Source: Chondrosia reniformis
Taxonomy: Eukaryota; Porifera; Demospongiae; Chondrillida; Chondrillidae
NCBI GenBank assembly: GCA_947172415.1
Contig: OX359195.1
Location: 4,749,501 to 4,813,500, forward strand
Reading direction: 5' to 3'
DNA length: 64,000 nt
The notes below the pieces were generated by a model, which was given only the letters and a program-made list of their open reading frames with translations, was not told the DNA's origin and ran no database searches. Positions 20,887 to 33,479 of this stretch are shown here, piece by piece (the stretch's first letter is position 1; every line of letters begins with the position of its first letter). The position numbers and the translations under genes are program-made.

Positions 20887-20985
20887 TATTTCACAAGTAT
20901 ACTTGTGAAATACAGTCCTGTACATATCTCCTGCAGGCGTCACCGTGTGCCCCGTATACAGGACACACATGCAGGAGATATGTAC
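20887..20985. repeat. Perfect palindrome and adjacent inverted repeat
   Basis: 20887-20912 is a perfect 26-bp palindrome (half site TATTTCACAAGTA). 20920-20935 and 20970-20985 form a 16-bp perfect inverted repeat (GTACATATCTCCTGCA) around a 34-nt GC-richer loop. Confidence 0.8.
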
Positions 20986-21255
20986 CGGCCAATGATATGT
21001 AATTTTATGATTGGTGTATAGTTTTGAGGTCTAGATCTGGATAATGTTCTTGTTTAGGCAAGGAAGAATAGTACGAGGCAACTCTTTAATAGGGTCAAAA
21101 TGTCTGAATCCTAAAAGAACCAACTGCATCTCTATAGCTAGACACTTAAAAGACTAAAATATGAACCATTGCAAAGATATAAATACAATGCTGTTAGAAC
21201 CTTTTTCAGCCAGGAGTTATAAGAAACTTATCACAGAGGTCATCTAAGGCTCTTT

Positions 21256-21546
21256 TTAGCTATATTGGACATGTATGACGTGAATACCGTTAATTCTATT
21301 ATTAATATTTAATAGACAGTATACATTCCCAATGACTAAAACAGCTGTAGACACATTTTTTATGAGTCCAGACAACTTTGTACTTTCTAAAAATTTACAT
21401 GTCCTAAGGGCAATAGCCCCATTACAATTGTTAGGCTTCTTAAAATTGGGTACTTTCTTTAGAAGATTCCTTAGCTTAGGGCTAGTAATAATAATACGTA
21501 GATCTCCAGTTACAATGTGACCTAGAGGTTTTGTAAAAGATCTCAA
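21256..21546 (-). pseudogene. Retroelement ORF fragment (Penelope-like, tentative)
   Basis: The minus-strand frame contains GHIVTGDLRIIITSPKLRNL and LLKKVPNFKKP. This resembles the GH..TGDL.I...KLR.L..K.P.FR.P block found in Penelope-like reverse transcriptases. Only about 95 codons remain and the right half is not conserved-looking. A fragment, not a functional gene. Confidence 0.45.
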
Positions 21547-21559
21547 ATTATATTTACAG

Positions 21560-24210
21560 TATGTACATTCATCGTAAATCTCTCACTCATTCTCACTAAT
21601 TTTTGTTCCATAAAGGTTTTGTAATACACACATCCTCCCTGCAAGGCCCTGGAAATGTATACCCCCTGCCAGTGACTGGTAAACCCACCATGGATTGGGC
21701 TATTTCTGACTGATCTTTTTTTCAGAATAGCATGTCACATTAATAAAAATCATTATTATTATTATTATTATAGGTAGGGTGACTTGTGCCATTCGTATGG
21801 CTTTTATTGCTTTAAGATATCTATCTACCTACCTTATAGTGACCACAGCAAAATTAAAAATATGTGATTCTACAGGCTATGTATATAGGTACTATACAGG
21901 GGGGTTTGAGGCATTTTACAAAGGAAGGGATAGTATCTAACGCACACTTTTGGTTAATGATATATATACCTAATCATGAGAGACAGACTTTTTCCATTCC
22001 CTTTGTTGTTGAAAAAATGCTTGATTTGACATCTTCTTCATTTGGTTTTAGGTAGAGACATGAAGTGCGTGCTTTGATAATATCTAGTATTAATCTTAGT
22101 GAAAATGGGGTGTTTTGAGTTTATCAAGGGCAGATTGCAAAGTCGTTAGCAAATGATTAAGTTTCATCAGTAGTCTTAGCTAAAAAGGACGTTTTTGTAC
22201 AGATATAAACGAATCTAACAGCCAGTTTTTGGAATCAAAATTAATGAGTCTATGGTTGTTTTTCTAGATTTGGGTTCACAGTTACATTGATGCGGAACAG
22301 GCAATTAAAAAGTTCCAAACCACGATCATGATATTAATTTGGAGATGTTACCAAAACCTTTGATTTTGTCATTGCATGAGTCCATATGGGTATATAGCTG
22401 GAGCATAGTTCCCTATACCAATACGCCTCGCTCAGAAGTCTTAGGCTAGTGGAATTTGGAGTCTGTTTATGCATCGCTAAACGAGAGGAGATTATATAGT
22501 TAGAAAAAGGAGAAACGCTAAAGGCGGAGAATTTAATGATAGAGAGGTTTTACGATGTTTGCTGTTACTTTTAATTTCTTAACAACAGATTGAAAGGGAT
22601 AGTAGAAGGGCTAGTATACCCACCAGAAAGCACTCTATTTGAACTTCAACTTACCAGAAGTCAGCTATGGGAACACCCTGCTATTTGACTGTTCTACACA
22701 TCATACTTTAAAATAATGTGCCTCTGTAACTTGAGTCTACCGAACTGTTCTTGTTTATCTTCTCTTAGCAACTTTAGGGATCTAGATTTACACATCACAT
22801 GGACATCACATGACCACATGTGTCATATGTATGAATGAAGTTAAAAGTTGCATATTTATAATTGAGAAACTTTTCTAACTCAATTGCATCCTCTTCATCA
22901 CTACAAAACTGTCCCTGCCTTTTTCTCTGCTTGCCAAATATTTTCCATTCCCGCTTCTACCAACTCACTCCTTTGCTGATAGGAAGATTGAGAGCAGCTA
23001 CTGCTTCAAGGACTGCTATCTCAAGATTAAACAATTAAACACTTTCATATTCCTGATTTAGAACAAAAAGGTACATTTTAATTGCATTCCAGTAAGATAA
23101 ACACATTATATTACTAATTCAGATATGCCATACTTATGAACACTTTGAAATTTTAGATCAAACTGGATGATCCTCCAAACAATTTAACCCGTGGTGATGG
23201 AGACCTTTGGCACTCCAAAGTGATTATTTATTTTCCCAAGTTATATGCGACTTTCTTCTTTTTCTTACAGATGTGAGTGTCGTCTTGGTAATTTTGCAAA
23301 CCATCATACTTTTCCTTTAATGCCAATTTGGCAGGGTATACCAACCACGATCTATATCTTTATTATACCAGCATTTCTCATAATTAATAATCAAACTAGT
23401 AGTTGTATGCATGAAGTGATTACTAACTAACAATGCTTGTGAACTACTATATTGTGCATTTGTTTAGATTTTAACAATTAAAGTGACAGTCTAACTGCAG
23501 TCAAAGAGAATTGTGTCACTACTGGAACACCCCACAAAATCCAAAATGATTCCACCATTGCCCATAGCCACATGGGGCAGAGATTGACCTTGAATATCCA
23601 AGATGTTTATAATTACACAAAATAGAGTGGACAGTTCAGCAAAAAGCTCTCATAATTATTGCATCATCATGCAGGATTGTTCTAGTCCCTTTGCCTTGAT
23701 GTAGGCTGATCCACATATGAGCAGCTGTGGCTATCTTGGATCCTAACTGCATGTACACAACAGTAGCCTTTTTAACCCAGCCATCATCACAGACCATCTG
23801 TCAGGCCTAGGTATATAGACTTAAGCTTGCACTTAATCCTCATACAAATTAATTGTCTCTCTATAGTTAATATAACCTCTCCATCAACTTCTGTTTCACA
23901 GACTGACAAGGATAAGACTAGATTATAAAAAAGATCAAAAGCTGATGTTAAGCTTGGATGTCTCGTCAACAGACTCAGGATTTATCCCACCCACTCATGT
24001 CTCCTGATCATGAGGAGCTGGATGAACGAGGGGTGAAACTGAAGTTTGCCACTCAACCACTCAAAGAGATAGTTGAGTGGTATAGATATATAGTTGAGTC
24101 GTATAGATAGCTGTTTTGTCCTTATTTGGACTCATCAGAATGACATATGATGAAGTCTGAGAGGCTACTCTGCTAATAAGTACTCCCTTCAATGAATACA
24201 TATATATATA
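21560..24210. other. Gene-poor stretch
   Basis: No supported exon. It contains an (ATT)n run at about 21747-21772. A segment near 23930-24000 (GATCAAAAGCTGAT...CTCAGGATTTATCCCACC) recurs at about 27573-27635 and so marks another interspersed repeat. Short ORFs here lack domain or splice support. Confidence 0.5.
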
Positions 24211-24426
24211 GGTATATAAATTAAACCTAATGACAGCTTTGGATGCATAGGGATATATACAAGAATCGTTTCACTTCTCCACTGAGCAAGATGAGAAAAA
24301 GGGATTACAATCCAGAAAAAAGCATGTTAAATGTTCTTTGCAGCAAAATGCATACGGGTTAAATATGCAAGTATATACATACGTATATACCTCTTTAAAA
24401 TTAATTAAATGCTTTGCATTCTTGAT

Positions 24427-24810
24427 ATACAAGTAAATAAAAAACATTTACAAAAATGATGTTAGAAGTAGGAATGGTAGTGTTCACTAATACATCTGCA
24501 AAAAGTATCGAAACAAGACACTGATTATATGATAAGGCTAATCATACAGAAGTTGCATATATACTGAAATTTAAGTAACTTAACCATACACTTCTGTGTT
24601 TGGGCGCACTAACCTTAAGTAGGAATGGTGCGCCCAAACACAGAAGTGTATGGTTAAGTTACTTAAATTTCAGTATATATGCAACTTCTGTATGATTAGC
24701 CTTATCATATAATCAGTGTCTTGTTTCGATACTTTTTGCAGATGTATTAGTGAACACTACCATTCCTACTTCTAACATCATTTTTGTAAATGTTTTTTAT
24801 TTACTTGTAT
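24427..24810. repeat. 183-bp perfect inverted repeat (fold-back)
   Basis: Arms 24427-24609 and 24628-24810 appear perfectly complementary around an 18-nt loop. The arm ends contain GTTTGGGCGCAC and AAGTAGGAATGG words that recur in related fragments at about 9536-9660, 10840, 11440 and 29400-29460. Confidence 0.9.
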
Positions 24811-25366
24811 TCCCCCTTTTTCCTCTTAATATTACTAGTTTTAAATTGATTTGAAAGTTTTCTTGGCGAAGATCTCAAAATAACGTCTTAGACAAGAGAA
24901 ATATGCCGAAAACCATGATCTCTTAATTAAAAAATGGCGTCCGAGAAGACCACAATTTTCGCTTTTCACAATTAACATGCTTATTGTAGAGCGCATTCAG
25001 ATTTAGGGCTGTCTATTCCCTAGTTCCGAAATATTTATGACGATTTATAACTAGTACGTGCCCGCATAAGGTCGCATATTAGCGCTAGTCTATTCAATAT
25101 AAGAAGAAGAAGAAGAAGAAAAAATGAATTTTGGAAGTGGGTCTATTCCTAGTTAGCCGCTTTTTGAACGCTATAGAGCGTGTAGAGCGTCGAAACATGT
25201 TTTGGCATTTAGGAAAGCGTGCATTAATCGCTGCAAATAACCGAATATAACCGAAAATCGCTTCGTTGGCGATTTATGAGGTGTTGATTGCTAATACATT
25301 GGATAGGGCGGCCATTTTTTTTCCCGGCCATTCCTACTTAGAGAGTACTACCGTACTCTCTGATAT
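24610..25366. mobile_element. Putative non-autonomous DNA element ending in AGTAGGAATGG and a palindrome
   Basis: AAGTAGGAATGG at about 24615 is matched by its complement (CCATTCCTACTT) at about 25329-25341, next to the palindrome AGAGAGTACTACCGTACTCTCT. The same palindrome plus GTAGGGATGG occurs at about 55653-55685. The interior is non-coding, with an (AAG)n run near 25100 and two ATGGCG-rich spots. The boundaries are tentative because the inverted repeat overlaps the left end. Confidence 0.5.
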
Positions 25367-25449
25367 GGAATACACTTATAATTATAGTCATTGTATCATA
25401 TTTAATTTTAATTAAAAGACTGCATGTATGGCACACATCTGTATACATG

Positions 25450-28400
25450 TCAGCATTCCTTTAGTTTCAGCACTTTATAAGCAGGGTTCTTCTCCATATC
25501 TACAGTTGTTTCACCAGTTTGCTGTGTGACATCAGGTAGGTCATAAATAACACTTTCTTGTTCATCCTTGGTATTGTCTGCAATGTCATAGTAACTAGCA
25601 ACACTAATGAAGTATAGTGCATTTAATATAATTGAAGAATCAGTTAATCAAAAATTATAATAATGCATTATACCTTGGTGGTTGACTAAGAGAAGTTGAT
25701 CTTCTTCCTATATATGTACATACAACATTTATACATATATAACACACAATTATGCAAACTCTATATACCGGATAGCAGAAATGTTCTACAGTCATCGATC
25801 AAGCTAAGTAAACCTTTATGACATTACCTAATAAAACTAAAGTACATGTATGCACTATATTTAATGCAAAAATATTCTTCAAATTGTTGTCTGTATATAT
25901 ATATACTTACTAAAGTATCTGCAAAGACACACTGTAAATACTGTGATAATCAGTATAATAAACATCAAAAGGATTATTAGTCCAAAAAAGATATAAGGGC
26001 TCCACATTTCAAAGGCTTCTCCTTCAAGGTTGTTATCATCTGGAATTAAATCTATTAAGGAGGAACGTATAACTTTAACTAATTATTAGAAGTACATATA
26101 TACATACGTATATATTGTTCACAAGGATTCTGACAAGGAGCAAAATTATAATAATCTTACTTACGTACATATTAATCGAATTAATCGAAGAATGCATAGT
26201 ATATTTCAAACATCATGCATCTTTACCTTTTAATTATATATCTGAAAAGGGTATCAGTAATTAAATACAGCATGATTTTGTGTAGCTTTCATAGCTTTGT
26301 AATTTTGACTTGATGTTTTTGTACAAGTAGATTGAAACCAAATACTCTAACCTATTCACAATATTCTATATACTTTCGATAAATCATTAAATGTATACTG
26401 CAGGTTGTTTCCCTTTCAAATGTTTAGTTCAGAAGAACTTATACTTATACTTCAGTTGACCAGTAGACTGAGAAGGGTATACGTATATATATAATCAGCC
26501 AAGTCCAAGTGGAGTCGAAGGAGGCAAGAGTACAAAGAACTGCGGCAACCAAGGAGGTTGGTCTTCCTTAATTCAGACAAAGGAATCCTAATCTGCTAAG
26601 AACAGCTGTCAGGGATTCCAAAAAATGTAGTTTGTGTAGCTAAGCCTTTAATAAAGCTCCAAAGTGATACAAATATCGTATCAAAAGAGATTCACATGTC
26701 TATGTACTAAGGTAACAGAGTAACTATCACTTTAATAAGATGCACAGTGTATTAGAATATTTTGGTGCCCCTGCCTATTAGGTATATATGTTCATTTCCC
26801 AACTACATAACACAGTACACCCTGGCTCCCTCTTAAAATTGTGAAAATATGGTAACTACACAGATGGCCATGGATATATAGATTTATACATATTAATCAC
26901 ATGTACGTACGTATATACAGTATAATACCTAACAGTACTAGTTGAAGGAATAAAACCAATATTTATTTGTGTTGTTGATTTACGTTAATACATGATACCT
27001 TGAACAGAACAGCCATGTTCCCCGGGGTTATAGAGTTTGTACTTATATATACTGTATATCGTTATATATACATATAATACCTTAGCTTATACGTAAATAA
27101 ATTTTTAGATTGGTTTATATAGCATTTTAACTCACTTTCCCTTTTTGTGCCTACTACAATTGAAGCATTATTTCCTTTTCCACAGTCATTAAAGGAAGAG
27201 ACTGAAATTGTATAATTTGTATACTCCTTCAAACCTTCAATTGTATATACTTTTGTAAAAGTTGGAACTCTTAATAATCTTATACCTTCTTTTCCACACT
27301 TAGTTGCACACCAGGCTATTTCATATTGAGTAGGTTCTAGTGTGCAAAATGTAACAGTCAAATGAACTGTAACAGCTTTTGATGTAACTGCAACTTCTTT
27401 TATCCTAAACATGCAGATGGGTGTACCTATAAATAATTATATGATATCTTTATAAAGCTCTTGATAATAAGTACGTAGATATATAAAACTTCGTCCTATA
27501 CTACATGGAACTAAACCTACGTATAATGAGAGCTTTGGATGAGAATACAAGAGTAAGGAAAAAATAGGGGACTCTAAGATCAAAAGCTGATCTCTTAAGC
27601 TCAGACTTCTCATCAGTGGACTCTGGATTTATCCCACTGATTCCCATTAAGTGAACTTCGGTTCCACATGCATTGAGCTCCTTATGAGCCATGAGTGGGT
27701 TTGGTAATCCAGAGTTCACTGATGAGACATACAAGAGTAAGTCATTTGCTCCACTGGGCAAGACAGCTGTTTCTGGAAATACCACCCTTCATTAGTGATC
27801 ATGGATGTCCTACTGCAAATTTTTCTTTAATGCAAATAAATGGGTTCCAGAATGTAAGTGTTAATAAGTCAAAGTCTATGAAATAGAATTTTAGGTTGCG
27901 TGATATGTATAGATTATAAACATGGATCATATAGATTTCCTATACCAACATATATATACATTAAATGTACATACATATGTACCTTGAACTTTTATTTTGT
28001 ATGCTTTAGTAGTGATAATGTTTATTGAATCTGAACATTGAAGAGTTGCTCCATTATCCCCTGCTGTTAATCCAATAATTGTTAGCATGGAAATAGTCAT
28101 TCCACCTGATTGATCTGTTGTTGAGAAACGAAAAGGGAAGCTATCCTGCAGTGATGTGGCTTTTCGATCAGGTATTGTTCGAATATTGTTTACACCAGAT
28201 AGGTTTATCACTGTCCACTCCAAAATGGTCTTTAGCTCAGCTTTGCCACATGTGAAGGTAATATTATCTCCAGTACATATTTGATTTTTAGAAGTAGTGA
28301 TCTGTAGCCCTACAGCTTATTACAATAATTATAATCGATACACTATTATAGATATACTGATATGTACTGTACATACAGTATATGCACATTATGACTAATA

Positions 28401-28738
28401 TATTATGATTAGTCATGCATACGCATCTACCAATCACAAGCTATATACGTATATATAAATATACCACTGTCAGTTGCATTTGCCATAAAATGCGAAATCC
28501 AACCCAACATCCATAAAAATGAAACAGGTGTAAAGAAGAGAAGGAATTGTAGGTGACACAATTACATACAATTTATGTTGGCCAAAAATAGTGTAAATGT
28601 ACATGTGTACATATATTTACAATATGACATACATACGTACTTTATAAAGTCCTTAAGATGTATTCCATTACCTTTTCTAGATTGTGGTAGATTTACAAAG
28701 AGGAGTAGAAATACGGCAGCAGGAAGCGCAGAGGCCAT
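25450..28738 (-). CDS. Type I membrane receptor: signal peptide, Ig-like, FN3, TM, tyrosine tail (339 aa)
   Basis: Six exons: 28672-28738, 27983-28315, 27136-27426, 25911-26051, 25674-25707, 25450-25603. All phases match (1,1,1,1,2) and the total is 1020 nt, ending in TGA. Exon 1: Met plus a hydrophobic signal peptide (MASALPAAVFLLLFVNLPQS). Exon 2: one Ig-like domain with the Cys pair in FTCGKAEL...GATLQCSD and Trp in LEWTV. Exon 3: one FN3-like domain (YEIAWCATKCGKEG...YTNYTISVSSFNDCG). Exon 4: a short stalk and a membrane span of about 24 residues (YIFFGLIILLMFIILIITVF). Exons 5-6: a basic patch, then a tail with YYDIADN, VIYDLPD and NPAYKVL, the last an NPxY motif. Predicted cell-surface receptor; signalling through the tyrosines is inferred. 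Its partner is unknown. Repeat family A sits in intron 2. Confidence 0.85.
27505..27806 (+). repeat. Repeat family A/B composite in the receptor intron
   Basis: Contains GAGAGCTTTGGATGAGAATACA (family A left part), the GATCAAAAGCTGAT...GGATTTATCCCAC segment shared with 23930-23990, then CCACTGGGCAAGACAGCTGT and TTCATTAGTGATCATGG (family A right part, in the T-rich state). This places family A inside a transcribed gene. Confidence 0.7.
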
Positions 28739-29720
28739 CCTTTTGATAAATAGCAAACCTTTGTAAAGAATTTCCTTTTATTCAGATTAAATTGGTATTA
28801 TCTCTTAGTTAGGACTCTCCTTCAGAGATAGTGAAAAGGTAAAATTCCAAACTGCCTTTGGCAACAGAGATGACTGTTCAATGTAATACTATTACGGATA
28901 TATGCATATATATCTACAAATATGGTATTGGGTGGAGTAGTAAAAGACAAAATATGACTTTACTAAGAGTTCTGTATATCTATATTGCTGGTTAATGTAC
29001 ACTCATATGGTTTCATTTAAATATGTATAATATAGACCTTAGACATCTATAATATACTATTTGGCCAGAAACGCTGTTGGGAGAATGTTTGGCAGGAAGT
29101 ACACACAGAAGGCTATTTAGGGAATGGAGGTTCTTTGGGATTCTTTCTTTTAAGCATTGATCAAGTACACTACACAGTGCACGTTACAGAATGTTCTCAT
29201 TCCTATATAGGATAGCTACAATCCTTTAATTATGTAAGTTTTAGTTATTAGTATCACAGAGAAATGGAACTGATAACAGTTATAAATACAGAGAATATAT
29301 ATTCATAAACATAAGGTAATTAGTTATGTAAGTGAAGAAATTTAGATGCATGCACCAAAGATAGTAGACATAATATGTCCAAATTAGAGACTCGTGTGAA
29401 ATAACTTGAGAAGTGGTATGAATCTAAGTATGCACATCACTTCTATGTTTCGGCACATTGCTACTACTTGCACCATAGATCTTACACCTTAGATTTAAAA
29501 TCGAACTGTACCGTCAGCTTTGGGAATTTCCCTAGTGTCACGTTCTTTACTCATTGGACGAGTGTGTGGTTTGAGGACTTCGTTGACTTGCCAAGAGTAT
29601 TTTACAACTTCCTAAACATTAACGTATAACTGATCACAAGGACGAGACCACTTTCTGGTTGAATTGAAAGTTAGTTGGATCATTCAAGCCCACCCTAGTC
29701 CGACTAGTTATGTAACAATC
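28739..29720. other. Intergenic stretch with a MITE-like fragment
   Basis: No coding signal. About 29400-29460 (GAGAAGTGGTAT...CACTTCTATGTTTCGGC) resembles the fragment at 11380-11460, so both belong to the small-element family of the 24.4 kb inverted repeat. Confidence 0.5.
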
Positions 29721-29723
29721 ATG

Positions 29724-30320
29724 TGTGTAGGTATGACTTCTACAGAGATATCTCCCAGAGAAGTGAGGGAGTTCCTTCATAAGACTCTCCATCCAGCCCT
29801 TGAGGGGTGTGACGTAAGAAGAGTGGCAGTTCACCTGAGAGCAGCTAATGTTATCTCAGCTGATGAGTGTGAGACTCTGAGGGACTATCAGAAGTGGGAG
29901 AATGCTAACAGGCTCCTATTCGGTCTCCTTGAGGGAGATCCCTGTTGTGACAAACTGGAGGCTCTCTGTGATGCACTACAGAAGGATACTACTTACAGAG
30001 GTCACAGGAGACTGGCTGAACTAGTGAAACAGTTCTTACAAGGTCAGTGACCTTTCTTGCATTGTGGCATGTGGTTAAAAAGTATACTGTTTTACTTTGC
30101 AATAACACATGTTTCACTTTTGTCAGCAAATGTATGCGTTTGAAATGCTAGTCTAAGAGTGTTGCAATAGCCCGTTAGAACGGAATTTGACTGAAAAAAA
30201 TTGTATTGTAATTTAGTACTCAAGCTTTAGTGACATCCATTTTATATTTTATTCTGTAATCAGGAGATTCTTTAGAGGATTGTGTGCTTCCCAAGAAATT
30301 TAAGGACAATGAATCCAGTG
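29724..30320 (+). CDS. CARD-like (death-fold) protein, first two exons
   Basis: Exon 29724-30041 starts at Met (MCVGMTSTEISP; the second Met at 29736 is also possible). It encodes a six-helix CARD-like domain: VREFLHKTLHPALEG, VRRVAVHLRAANVISADECE, then NRLLFGLLEGD and LEALCDALQ..., ending in LVKQFLQ at a TACAAG|GTCAGT donor (phase 1). Exon 30264-30320 adds a short acidic-basic linker (GDSLEDCVLPKKFKDNESS) and ends in phase 1 at GTAAGT. CARD domains join signalling complexes by homotypic contact; the partners here are unknown. Further exons probably follow, and the copy at 31.5 kb suggests a tandem arrangement. DED or other death-fold membership cannot be excluded. Confidence 0.65.
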
Positions 30321-31479
30321 GTAAGTGCTACACATACTGGTATTATTCCATTCTTTGAATATCTCTCAGCAACTTGAGTGGGTGCTTGAAATCGGAATTG
30401 AGTTTTGTCTTGTGTAACATGCACACTTTAGTTGCTATGATGACAGTATCTATTGTAATGATGCATGTGTCTACAGTCATGTATGGAAATTGTATACTGT
30501 GTCTTTCAATATTGAGAGTCTTATTTACTAATGTGTCTGCACCAACAAGCATGCCATCATTTATATGTACATGTCCAGACTCCAAGACAGGGGATGTAGA
30601 CTTCCATATTCTTCACCAGGGCTTCTGAACAGGTTTGTCCTTTTGTGAAGGTGATGTAAGCACAGTTGCACCCTTTCTTAAGCTAGCCTGTCTAGCAGGG
30701 ACGTACTAGGTCCCAATTCATGTGAGAGGTTTATTCTGGGGTGTATCTGAGTTAAAAACCTATCCTATAAGGATCAAGACTGTTATAACTGAGTTACAGT
30801 CGAGCTTACTGTCTACCTTTCTAATACATTAATGCAAAATTTCATAGATAACAGATAGCTGGTTGCCCTAATATATAAAATAATGGAAACTAGGATGAAA
30901 TTTGTTTTGTATGTACGTATGTATACTTAGCAACTTACCATTTGCTATATTTTATTTTCATAATTAGGACCTTTCCGAACCCTTTAAAACTTGAGGACTT
31001 ATCTTTTAATTCTCCTATGTTTACCTTGTGCACAGTCATTCCAAATAGGATGTTGTGATAAGCATATCTGGAAAGTTACTATTGCGTATGCACACTTGGA
31101 GGTGTTGACAATATGTATATTAAGCTTCAAAGTACATATATTTGACTTTACAGTACTTCACAAATTTGCTCCAGGTTGAATGTACTTTATACTGTATATG
31201 TATGTACATACGTATACAGTAAAGACTATACCCTATCTCTATACCCTAATTCCATTTTCTCATTACCTTTTCTATATTCCTACTCCATATTGGAAACCTC
31301 TCTAACTTTTTCATCCTATACTGTTATATCTGTCTTTGTTCACATTCACTACCAAACTAGTATGTACCTATTAAAGTCATTCCGTCCTTATCCTCCTTAT
31401 ATACATGGAATAGACAGACACCATTATTATGTTGTCTTTTGTATTATCAGTGCTTTAATGGAGAAACTTGTAATCCTTT

Positions 31480-32340
31480 ATACTGATGTAGATATTGTTA
31501 GGGAGTTTCTCAGTATCACTGTTCATTCATTTCTTGGAAGATATGATTTCAAAAGAGTAGGTGCTTCTTTGAGAGCAGATAATGTCATTTGAGAGTTCCA
31601 GAGACTTCAAGCTTATCCCCAGTTGGAGGATGCTAACAGGTTCCTGTACAGTCTCTTGGATGGAGATCCTTCTACAAGGAAACGTAGCACTCTGTCGGCT
31701 GCATTGAGAGATGACAAAACACATGACGGACATCAAGAACTTTCTCAACAGATTGACAACTTTCTGCAAGGTGAGGTCAATTAGAAACATCTAATATATG
31801 CTTTGATATAGGTAACCATAACTGTTTACCTATATCCCTTGCAAAGGGGTTATACAGCCATTAGTCCAATTGAAATGCCTCATTTCATTTTCTTTTTTTT
31901 CTCCTTTTCAAATAAACTCTATGTAGATTTATGCATCCACATATAAACACGAAATCTTTAGTAGTTTTAGAACTAGGAAATAGTTAGTTAGCTTTAATTT
32001 GAATGCACTAGACACAAAGAATGTTACTTCTGAGTGACCAAAATTAATATTAGTTCCTATTGTTTACTACATCTGTTGCAAATAGGTACTGCTATTCCTG
32101 CTAATAGTTTAATTTTTGAAATTAACCTGTATGTACGTATGCTAGCTGAAGCTATATGTGCTTGTGCACAATTGTCAAATTGAATATATTTTTTGTATGA
32201 AAGTAACCACAAGTGTTTCGGTTAAGTAGCCATATACTATAATGCATACTATTTCACTCCTCAGATCAGAACAGACAACTTACTATTTTGGACTATCCTC
32301 ACAGTCATGTTTCTGCTGGTCCTAGTGCAGTGAGTGTGTA
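31480..32340 (+). pseudogene. Second CARD-like exon with an in-frame stop, plus a following exon
   Basis: Parallel to the 29.7 kb exon: VREFLSITVHSFLG, FKRVGASLRADNVI, then TGA in place of the SADE segment, then EFQRLQAYPQLEDANRFLYS, LLDGDPSTRKRSTLSAALRD and QQIDNFLQ ending at a CAAG|GTGAGG donor (phase 1) near 31771. The frame is the same after the stop, so this is one nonsense change plus a short deletion. An exon at 32275-32338 (acceptor ctcctcag, in phase) adds DQNRQLTILDYPHSHVSAGP and can end in TAA or at a GTGAGT donor. It may be a recent pseudogene, or the exon may be skipped. Confidence 0.6.
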
Positions 32341-32344
32341 ATGA

Positions 32345-33060
32345 GTTAATGATGTGTTGAATAGCTTAAACTTATAGCTGTTTACGTTATCTTTGGCATA
32401 TAAAGACCATCAACTGCACAAAGAAAAGTCATCTTTTTATATAGAGGTCTGTATTTGCTGTTTCAATACGTATCTTTCTTTGAGGTTTTTTTACTGGGAA
32501 AAAATTGACGGTGGCGTTTGGGAAGCTTCAAGAAACTAAGCTTTTCTATCGTACTTTGTAATTTTAAGCATTCAAGTATCCGTTCATCAACAAATGATTT
32601 TTTACATCTAACACAGTTAATTTTCCATTTTCCAAACATGTAGTCCTGGAAGCACTATGCTCCTCCTTTGATTCCACAGCTATCCTTTAAGAGGACAGAG
32701 TGTCACTATTATCAGTGGCCTTACTAAGATCCATCATTGCACCAACCTACATATGTTCATCTAATACTTTCAATCAAGCATGCTAATGAGTCCAATTTGT
32801 GGTATACTGTATCTTGAGGTCTAAACCTAACTTTGCAGGATGCAATATAGTCATACAGCATAGCTGGTTAAGGAAACTCTCAAAGACTTTATTAACAATT
32901 GAAAGTATTCAGACAGCCCTAATGTAGCTGTTGTCATTGTTGCCCCATTTATATCATTTGCTGATTTACCAGTTCAAGAAACATACTTTCACAATGACAC
33001 AATATACTTAATATGCCAGATGGGCATAATAAGTACATATACGTATCAGGAGATGATGCA
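32345..33060. other. Non-coding stretch
   Basis: AT-rich DNA with no gene or repeat I can name. Confidence 0.45.
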
Positions 33061-33065
33061 TGCTA

Positions 33066-33140
33066 CAGTGGAACCTCGCAAATCCAGCCACCCTAATGGC
33101 CTAACAAATTGGCTGGATTAGTGAGGTGACATTATTTAGT
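33066..33140 (+). mobile_element. pogo/Tigger-type terminal sequence
   Basis: CAGTGGAACCTCGCAAATCC opens this tract, the classic start of Tigger/pogo terminal repeats. Related ends occur at about 39832-39853 (reverse orientation, CAGTGGAACCTGCC) and 61083 (CAGTGGAACTTCG). Whether any two of them bound one element is unclear. Confidence 0.55.
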
Positions 33141-33479
33141 TAGCCAGCCATTCGATGCCATAAAATCTTCAATGCCTAGTTGTTGGCAATTTCAATACCC
33201 TTTTCCATTAAAGTCTTCCCATCAGGGTGAATAATTTGATTTACAGACTAATCAAGAGAACTGACAGGTGGAGAACACTGTGATGTCATGAGTTATTGCA
33301 AAATTTTACTAAAAATAGTACAATATGAAAAAAAATTGTTATTGTTGTGGATGGTTTGGTGGTGCAATGAAGTGGAGCCAGATCTTGTCTAATGACACTC
33401 CATTGTCCAGGTTGGATGTTTGAGGGCTTCTAAATAATGAAATGTCATGAGCAAAGTTTTTCCCTTTTTGTTCTGGTAC

